The position numbers were made by a program, and so were the translations under genes. From Sediminibacterium roseum (GTDB lineage Bacteria > Bacteroidota > Bacteroidia > Chitinophagales > Chitinophagaceae), in the NCBI RefSeq assembly GCF_009939005.1, contig NZ_JAACJS010000015.1, forward strand, positions 1,304,325 through 1,368,324: a stretch of DNA of 64,000 nucleotides, read 5' to 3'. The notes beneath the pieces were generated by a model that was given only the letters and a program-made list of their open reading frames with translations, made no database searches and was not told the origin of the DNA. Numbering within the stretch: position 1 is the first letter of the stretch; each line of letters begins with the position of its first letter. This document shows, piece by piece, positions 59,801 to 64,000 of the stretch.

Positions 59801-62608
59801 TATAGTCGTGCCGCCGCCAGTAATGGAAGCAGTACCACTAAATGTGTTAACTGTAGCTGCTGCACTTCCATTGATCAATGTGATCAGCTGGTTGTTGCCG
59901 TAATAGTTTTCATCGTTCGTTAACGGGCTCACGGTAACCGTAAGTGCTGAACTGGTTGCCGCAGCATCAGGATATACAATTGGTATATAGCTGGTTGGTG
60001 TGGGCGAACATGGGTAATAGCTTACGGTAAGCTTTGGCGGGGTGGTTCCCTCGCTACTGTAGAAAGAATAAGTTTGTGTTTTTGAACCTATCAAACCGAG
60101 TCGGAACCCATAGTTGCTCACCGGGCTGCTCACCCAGCTTTGCACGATGGATGTGACATAGGCGCCGACTTCACTTCCTGCATTTAATACAACACCAGAA
60201 GTAAACGGAAAATCCGCCTGCCCCGTAGTGCTGTAGTCTGTTCCTGCAGTACCCGCACCTGCCGTAGCCCAACCCGATGATACATCATAAGTGGTTGTGG
60301 CCGCATTGTATGATTTGAGCAATGCCGATGCCTGGAACGGAAAAGTACTGCTTGCCGAAGAGCTTAAGGCTGGATGTGTGTAGGTTGCAGAGGTGGTAAG
60401 TGTCAGCACCGCCTGTTTGATCACTGCGGTTGTTGAAAATGCAGTGGCCAACCCGCCAAACGTGATCAACGACCTCATCGCCGGGAAACCTTTTACGCTC
60501 AATGAAGTGGAGCTGCCGTTAGGGGTGGTTTGTGTAGTAACGTTGGTTCCATTGAGATAGGTGTCTGCGCTCGGAGTAAACACCTGTGTAAGCGGTGTCA
60601 GCGTCTCTATTGTTTGGTACAAACCCGTTCCGCAATTGTCTACAAGCGTTACACTCAACGTTCCGGTTGCGCAATACCCTGCAGTATTGCAGGCCTGGTA
60701 TTCGATCTGCTCCACGCCCGTCTGCGCATTCTTCGATACATAAGAAATGGTTCTTGATCCCGGGTTCACATAAGCATACCCTTTCGATGTGACCGTTCTT
60801 GCACTGCGTATATAAAGCAGGTCTGCATCCGTTGCTGATTGCGTGCTTTTGTCGTTGGGAAGCACTTCAAATACCTTGAGTGTATTCACAAGGGCCGTTC
60901 CGGCATCATCTGTGAGCTTGGGAACCTGCGTATCATCGCCCACGGTAATATTGATCGTTCCCGATGCGCTCTCGGTTGCGCCGCCGTCGTTGCTTATTTT
61001 ATAGGTGCCGGATGTTGTTCCCTTGAATCCTGCATTGGCAGTAAAGGTAATCTTTCCGTCTGATGAACTGCTTACTGTTCCGTTGGGTATTCCTGAGAAA
61101 GAGGTCATTGTTCTTACACCACCATTCGCATTAACGTTGTCGTCAAAAATATTGAAGGTGATGCTTCCGCCCTGGCATGATTCGGGGATCGATTTATTGA
61201 TGGTTGCCGGCGCAGGGTAACCTACGTCGGGGATAATGGTGATCGTTTTTGAATCGAAACTTACACGTCCGCAGGCCTCTTTCACCACGCAGGTAACGAT
61301 CACTGTTGTGATCACGCTGATGTTCGGTGCAGCCGTAAACGTTGTTGTATTTGCGGTGGGTGTATTCAACGTGCCGGCATTGGCTGGCGATACAGACCAT
61401 GCATATTCTGTAACGGTTGCACCACCGAGATTGGTGGCAACAATGGGTGCCGATGTTTCGCCTGTTGTTGGCGTTGATTTTAATTGGGTGGATCCTGCGC
61501 CAAGACTTAAGTTGATGATCGGCGGAATCTTGTCGTTCATCGCAAAAAAACTAAAGTTGAAAAACATCCGCTGCGCCGCAACCTGGTCTGCATTGGAGCC
61601 CGCAATGTTGTGCGATGCCTGGTATGCCACATATCCATTTGTCGACACATCAAAGGCACGTCCATAAATATTTTCTACTGCTTTCGCGCCCGCATCGAGT
61701 GATGGAAGGTCGGATTGCGAAGGACTGGTGGTGAGGATCTTCGCGCCGGCTCTCCACGCACTTCCTAATTTAGGTAGATAAACCGTTTCAGAACCCGATA
61801 ACTGGGCGTTGTCTGTTTTGCCGATGTATTGTCCTACCGGATCTCCCGGTAAAAAATTACTGAAAGGTGTTGAGGTCGGGTTGTGGTCGGTGAAAGGAAC
61901 AAGCCCGTTCGTAGACAGGAAATTCATTTTGGTGGCCGGATTGCTTCCGTTCCACAGGTTTTCCAGTTCACTAACGGCATGACAGCCCGCCCATATTGCT
62001 CCCTTGTTGGTAGTGTTCCAGGTAAGCAGGTTGCCATGGTCGGCCCAGGTGGGGTCGGCGTGTGGCAATACAAAGATATCGTCGCAAGTGCCGAGATCGG
62101 CAGGCTGTTTGAAACTGTAAGCAGATGCGGGTATTCCTGCCGCATTCAGAAAGGAAACACCGATGCTTCCGTTCGTCTTATCCATTACCCATTTCGGAAG
62201 AAAATTGATCTTGAACGTTACATCCACGGTGATCGGGCTGTTCGTATAATCGATCACTACACCCTGGTTGGCCCAGTTGGTAAGCACCGCCTGCACATCA
62301 GCATTGATGAATTCTCCTGAAACAATGAAGGTACCGCCTTTGTATCCTTTCCCGTTGTAAACAAAATCGGCCCCGCCTTTTAGTTTCGCGGAATTTACCA
62401 CGTAGCTAACCGGCACGTGGTTGTTTTTAAGCAAGGCATAAATCAATCCATAAGGCTTGAGAGAATTCTTCACCGTCGGCGATGCCGATCCCATATCAAT
62501 GATCGCGGTACCTGATTTGAAAGTGGTGGTCTGGCCAAACGACTTGCTTTGCGAAAGAAATACACACAGGAATGCGCAGACAAGTAAAGCAGTTTTTTTA
62601 AGCATCAT
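53882..62608 (-). CDS. Giant T9SS type B sorting-domain surface protein
   Basis: A 2908-residue secreted protein (signal about 1-26). The order I see is: an N-terminal domain (30-350) with LKPYGLIYALLKNNHVPVSYVV and FIVSGEFINADVQAVL; PKD/Ig-like segments to about 660; a DNRLRE-type region (about 680-870; ADTYLNGTNVTTQTTPNGSS); Big_9/cadherin-like repeats (about 880-1260) with phrases such as DYTPTSGFSGTDQFTYR and LVYTPGASYSGVDAFTYH; an SdrD-B-like stretch near 1270-1370; three repeats about 172 residues apart (near 1403, 1574, 1748) with YQWQxS and TTYYRR; DUF11-like repeats (2080-2480); a fourth such repeat near 2490; and a CHU_C type B domain (about 2813-2908; FIPTGFSPNNDGYNDYF). Likely an adhesin. 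Either of two adjacent ATGs may start it. Confidence 0.9.
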   Translation of the reverse strand: MMLKKTALLVCAFLCVFLSQSKSFGQTTTFKSGTAIIDMGSASPTVKNSLKPYGLIYALLKNNHVPVSYVVNSAKLKGGADFVYNGKGYKGGTFIVSGEFINADVQAVLTNWANQGVVIDYTNSPITVDVTFKINFLPKWVMDKTNGSIGVSFLNAAGIPASAYSFKQPADLGTCDDIFVLPHADPTWADHGNLLTWNTTNKGAIWAGCHAVSELENLWNGSNPATKMNFLSTNGLVPFTDHNPTSTPFSNFLPGDPVGQYIGKTDNAQLSGSETVYLPKLGSAWRAGAKILTTSPSQSDLPSLDAGAKAVENIYGRAFDVSTNGYVAYQASHNIAGSNADQVAAQRMFFNFSFFAMNDKIPPIINLSLGAGSTQLKSTPTTGETSAPIVATNLGGATVTEYAWSVSPANAGTLNTPTANTTTFTAAPNISVITTVIVTCVVKEACGRVSFDSKTITIIPDVGYPAPATINKSIPESCQGGSITFNIFDDNVNANGGVRTMTSFSGIPNGTVSSSSDGKITFTANAGFKGTTSGTYKISNDGGATESASGTINITVGDDTQVPKLTDDAGTALVNTLKVFEVLPNDKSTQSATDADLLYIRSARTVTSKGYAYVNPGSRTISYVSKNAQTGVEQIEYQACNTAGYCATGTLSVTLVDNCGTGLYQTIETLTPLTQVFTPSADTYLNGTNVTTQTTPNGSSTSLSVKGFPAMRSLITFGGLATAFSTTAVIKQAVLTLTTSATYTHPALSSSASSTFPFQASALLKSYNAATTTYDVSSGWATAGAGTAGTDYSTTGQADFPFTSGVVLNAGSEVGAYVTSIVQSWVSSPVSNYGFRLGLIGSKTQTYSFYSSEGTTPPKLTVSYYPCSPTPTSYIPIVYPDAAATSSALTVTVSPLTNDENYYGNNQLITLINGSAAATVNTFSGTASITGGGTTILYTPSGGFVGVDTLNYTVTDQVNGTSNTASIRITVTRSAPTLVNDVATVNSGTLTSINVGANDVGYGGLGAPIIVTQPSNGIAVVNGNNVDYTPTSGFSGTDQFTYRRVGIAADACSAALSSTATVTITVNNQPPVAGPGTINTFACITSSLKVLDIASDPEGGALSAVIVSAPGHGTVVAKADGTLVYTPGASYSGVDAFTYHVVDPLGVTSGTATVSITVSGASNPNIAPIASADADVTLMNHPVYTNVISNDTDPNSDPLTVSITALGLTAPASGTITLMPNKLIKYTPATNFVGTDTYQYQITDSHVDGQVGCGVSASLSSITTVTITVKGIPTTLSGTVWNDADQSAANSFVNIKTNTETGTSGNGGVYVYVVDGNSIVIDKTPVDIDGTYLLSNVPSGTANLKLLLSSEDVLIGAALPAGSVPNGYNNSTPLSRALPTTTLADMGPYDWGIFTNPTLTPGTIIAPATVCSASAVPGTLSSTANATGGSITATGYVYQWQSSLNNTDFGNIAGATTSSYTPSGALTTTTYFRRKVSTNLNAAVYSNVVTITYTTSPTIVTAPATATIAAGGNIGLTASGADTYVWTPATGLSGTTTASVTATPLSTTRYTVTGTITPSGCTASASITVTVVNAGTIGSDQNNCGPFTPATLSSLADASGATGITYTWEASVTSASTGFSTIAGATAATYVPAGAITTTTYYRRVATAGGQSVRSNVVTATVKPLPSVNVSPTAVTVAAGASTTLAASGADTYDWAPATYLSATNTASVIATPTAVGATVYTVTGRITATGCTAMATVVMTAVPAGALIPGTIGSPQTICASTAPVAFTSTAATGGTGTINYQWQRSLDNVTFSNIPAATSANYGAGTLTQTYYYRRAASTSSDAAVYTPSVKVTVLQKPVIVGGINGVCAMPRDTVKTFSVTPAALATTYVWTVPATGGWSGSSSTNTINVKAGNTNGVITVTPYNQGCAGSQVTYNIAIIDYAQVTITGTPVTASGTSNDPINVKIQLYDVLGNIIGCSGGPATLCSSGGTFTKVTDNGDGTYTSQLISTADNVTICGSVAGVAISKTTTVTFTGPQGGIRSNGPIFDFETPRITFTATEGRAPFTVIYHSDKSPAGKNDTLRNVTSGTAYDVAKIPATTLYTLVKVTDANGETRDRNFIRDTTTTRVVIPKVIITLKADPARKEVDSTWATRIVVHTKNIGDLDLANSQARLNLKDVFPNPVTYVLDSVKVSGTTVVQNMNYDGVNNSDLFAKLTKKKTYNAAGLDMTGMAPDGTREELWNNDEDETVVRVGDDGHSIYMFGPQSNLPVGMDATIILWLHVKPNGYTEPFVMQAVALGTGHTQDATSLTTSLSNDNDKVEEHPEVTKKGDPLPAVINLFPTASIGVALNAGTPVEQGNGTYNVLLSYKLRNYGNVNLRDVKLQENLLRSILTPSTFNVVGGTLTATGGLNTNNAFDAKADTNMLTGTNLLGFKQEATVSYVINITPNQLQSVYRLQALASGYADDLLTTVTDLSTDGTNPDPDDNNVPSEKVITTIIINTPVPPLKPGDIGIKTGSTTVLANGYCGSADNVEIIPTSVNTGGLDAYLYQWQSSPDNITFKDIIGAEAATYTTGSVKTSYYLRRATISGSQVKYSNSVYIQIYTVPATPVITGTGTMVIGKGNITLTATQATGYVWSTGATTRSIVVGDPGNYTVTVSDANGCTATATAYAITSLEPGKAADIQKILSSAPVLQQDGSFLVSFNLVATNLRGELLDSVKITDDLTKVFPIQSTWSLADIKASGGLIANPSYDGKTNINLLSDVSKLPAFKKDSLQFTLKVFPNGFAGTLNNVAVLTANSPLGKVSVSSNDPLTNSDPTVRAPTKFVIPVVDIFIPTGFSPNNDGYNDYFVITRPFNTTIKMEIYNRWSNLVYKSLDYKNEWNGKGNQANRVLGEDLPDGTYYYEILAVNNTNGTVRKFAGYITLKR

Positions 62609-62652
62609 GATTGCTTCAGTTAATTATTCAAAATCAATTTCACAGATATAAA

Positions 62653-62677
62653 CCAGGATCGTTTGTGGCGATCCTGG
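62653..62677 (-). terminator. Hairpin downstream of the HYR-repeat gene
   Basis: Stem CCAGGATCG / CGATCCTGG around TTTGTGG, about 140 bp past the stop of the HYR gene and about 45 bp before the giant gene's start. Followed leftward by TTTATAT, a weak U-run. Confidence 0.55.
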
Positions 62678-62704
62678 GTCTATCATTCAACGAATGGTAT
62701 CAAC

Positions 62705-62743
62705 AAGCAAAACAGGGGTCCTTGCAGACCTTCTGTTTTGCTT
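62705..62743 (-). terminator. Second hairpin downstream of the HYR-repeat gene
   Basis: Perfect 11-bp stem AAGCAAAACAG / CTGTTTTGCTT, with an inner GTC/GAC pairing and a CTTGCA loop. Together with the hairpin at 62653 it probably ends transcription of the upstream gene. Confidence 0.6.
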
Positions 62744-62818
62744 TGCATATTTCTGTTTGTTCTGTTGTTCTGTTCCTTTCTACGTTACGCGCTTCCTGTT
62801 TCCCGTTACTTATCCTGT

Positions 62819-64000
62819 TTATCCTCTTGCCTTGATCAGTTGTATCACTTTGCGTTTGGTGCCCTGTACCAGTTCAGCGTAATAGGTACCGCTTGCGTAG
62901 TTGTGGCCGATCTGGATCGTGCTGTTTGCTCCGATCTTTGTTTTCGCATCTACCACGCGGCCGTTCGCATCCATTACACGCATGCTGATCGGTGTTTCGT
63001 ATTTGCTCTCCATTTTCAGCGTGAAGTAAGTAGTTGACGGATTCGGCATCACGGTCACTTTCAGTTCTTCTTCTGTTGTGGCAACCGCCTCAGCAGATTC
63101 GCCCGTTGCTGTTGTTTTATTCACTACGATAGGAGCAGATACTTCGTTCACACTGTTGCAAGGCGCCTGGTCGCAGCTTCCCAGCCTGTCGTTGCCATCG
63201 CTTCCACATGTGCTTGAGCTCAGGTGAGACGATACCTGGCTGAGTGCCACCTGTATGGTTTGCGGTGCCTTGTACTTAGCCGTATGGCACATGTATACTT
63301 TGCTTCCGTTCGTGCCCGGTACGCGGATATCGGTTACACAGATGCTGATGGTTGCGAATGATGTACAGCCATACTTGTTGGTCACTGTTACATTGAATGT
63401 AAAGTACCCGCTCACGCCCGGTGTAAACAATGGTGATGCCGCTGTTGTGCTGCTCAGTTTGTTCACGAACGATCCGCTCCATGCATAGGTATAAGGCGCG
63501 CCAGACGATGGCAGGCTGCACATGGTAAGTGTTGTGCTTTGTGCACCATAACCCAGGTAAAGGTTCGTGCTTACACCGCCTGTATACGTGCTGTTTGTTG
63601 GTACAGAAGTGATGTTTGCAGTAAACGGTACTCCAACGGTAATGTATTGCGCTGCCGTTGTTGTGTTACCTGCTGCATCCACTGCCTTCCAGGTACGTGT
63701 GATCACGTTGCCTGATGTGGCGTCTGTATAAGTAACAACTGGCGTGCTGCACGCATCTGTTGCCATTGCCGTACCCGTTGCCGCAGGCAATGTTGATGAA
63801 CCACAGTTAACGGTTACAGCCGAAGGCACCGTAAGCGTCGGTTTCGTATTGTCAACGATCGTGATGATCTGCGTTCCCGTGCTGAAGTTACCCGCCGCAT
63901 CGGTTGCTGTCCATGTACGCGTGATCTTGTTTCCATTCACCGCATCGCTATAGGTCACAACCGGCGTGCTGCAGTTGTCTGTAGCCGTAGCCATGCTGTT
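62819..64000 (-). CDS. HYR-repeat protein with T9SS type A sorting domain (5' part outside window)
   Basis: The reading frame is open to base 64000, so only the C-terminal part, about 393 residues, is present. It begins in tandem HYR domains of about 75 residues (DNCSTPVVTYSDAVNG, TRTWTATDAAGN, then DACSTPVVTYTDATSG, TRTWKAVDAAGN), followed by a PKD-like segment (PYTYAWSGSFVNKLSS), a Cys-containing stretch and a type A sorting domain at the end (VTVMPNPSTTYFTLKM, MRVMDANGRVVDAKT, GTYYAELVQGTKRKVIQLIKARG). Expected to be a secreted or surface-attached protein. It lies upstream of the giant type B protein, on the same strand. Confidence 0.88.
   Translation of the reverse strand, partial: NSMATATDNCSTPVVTYSDAVNGNKITRTWTATDAAGNFSTGTQIITIVDNTKPTLTVPSAVTVNCGSSTLPAATGTAMATDACSTPVVTYTDATSGNVITRTWKAVDAAGNTTTAAQYITVGVPFTANITSVPTNSTYTGGVSTNLYLGYGAQSTTLTMCSLPSSGAPYTYAWSGSFVNKLSSTTAASPLFTPGVSGYFTFNVTVTNKYGCTSFATISICVTDIRVPGTNGSKVYMCHTAKYKAPQTIQVALSQVSSHLSSSTCGSDGNDRLGSCDQAPCNSVNEVSAPIVVNKTTATGESAEAVATTEEELKVTVMPNPSTTYFTLKMESKYETPISMRVMDANGRVVDAKTKIGANSTIQIGHNYASGTYYAELVQGTKRKVIQLIKARG

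Noticed and set aside
54800..60000. Possible CRISPR-like or simple tandem DNA repeat in the giant gene
   Set aside because: The repeats are protein-level Ig-like and YQWQ modules of 75-172 residues with divergent DNA, with no short identical repeats and regular spacers.

Overview
The window reads as a chromosomal segment from a Bacteroidota bacterium, most likely in or near the Chitinophagaceae. The pointers are two SusC/SusD pairs, type IX secretion (T9SS) type A and type B sorting domains, a PorP/SprF protein, and a Bacteroidota-style -7/-33 promoter (TAnnTTTG / TTG) ahead of acpP. No rRNA, tRNA, CRISPR array, insertion sequence or phage gene was recognised. Species-level placement is not possible from the sequence alone.

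Layout. (1) 1-4.3 kb is housekeeping: the start of an IscS-type cysteine desulfurase, methylmalonyl-CoA epimerase, RNase III, FabF, acyl carrier protein, a GNAT acetyltransferase and a YcxB-like membrane protein. (2) 4.4-40.6 kb is a pectin/galacturonate island. A leftward operon eda-exuT-DUF6807 and a rightward kdgK-yhcH pair diverge from a LacI-type operator. A long leftward run follows in transcription order susC-susD-(CE12-GH28)-GH105-(CE8-PL10)-uxaB-uxaA-uxaC-gapN-kduD-kduI. A LacI regulator sits in the middle. A second PUL, susC-susD-CE12-GH43-CE8-NTF2-like, lies beyond it. (3) 40.8-43.3 kb is a compact signalling cassette: His/Gly-rich small protein, multi-pass membrane protein, HisKA_3 kinase, NarL-type response regulator. 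(4) 43.5-50.7 kb holds scattered genes: a class A beta-lactamase-like serine hydrolase, a secreted MetX-like alpha/beta hydrolase, DUF1543, stand-alone NAD(P)HX dehydratase, a DUF4197 lipoprotein, a PepSY membrane protein with ApbE-DUF2271, and a small exported protein. (5) 50.7-64 kb is a T9SS cargo module: OmpA-family protein, PorP/SprF, a 2908-residue type B adhesin, and the C-terminal part of an HYR-repeat type A protein that runs off the window.

How the genes work together (inference from families). Pectin is demethylated (CE8), deacetylated (CE12) and cut by lyase (PL10) and hydrolase (GH28). GH105 releases unsaturated uronic acid. Galacturonate enters by ExuT and goes through UxaC, UxaB and UxaA to 2-keto-3-deoxygluconate (KDG). 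Unsaturated uronate goes through KduI and KduD to KDG. KdgK and Eda turn KDG into pyruvate and glyceraldehyde-3-phosphate, and GapN can oxidise the latter with NADP. All cytoplasmic steps of both branches are present except a dedicated KdgF-type step.

The most interesting signal outside the genes is a family of related operator-like sites (TACGCAAnCG core) at 7550, 13475, 29609, 40333 and 40562. They tie the catabolic operons and both susC promoter regions to one LacI-type control circuit. I did not find a clearly new defence or mobile system.
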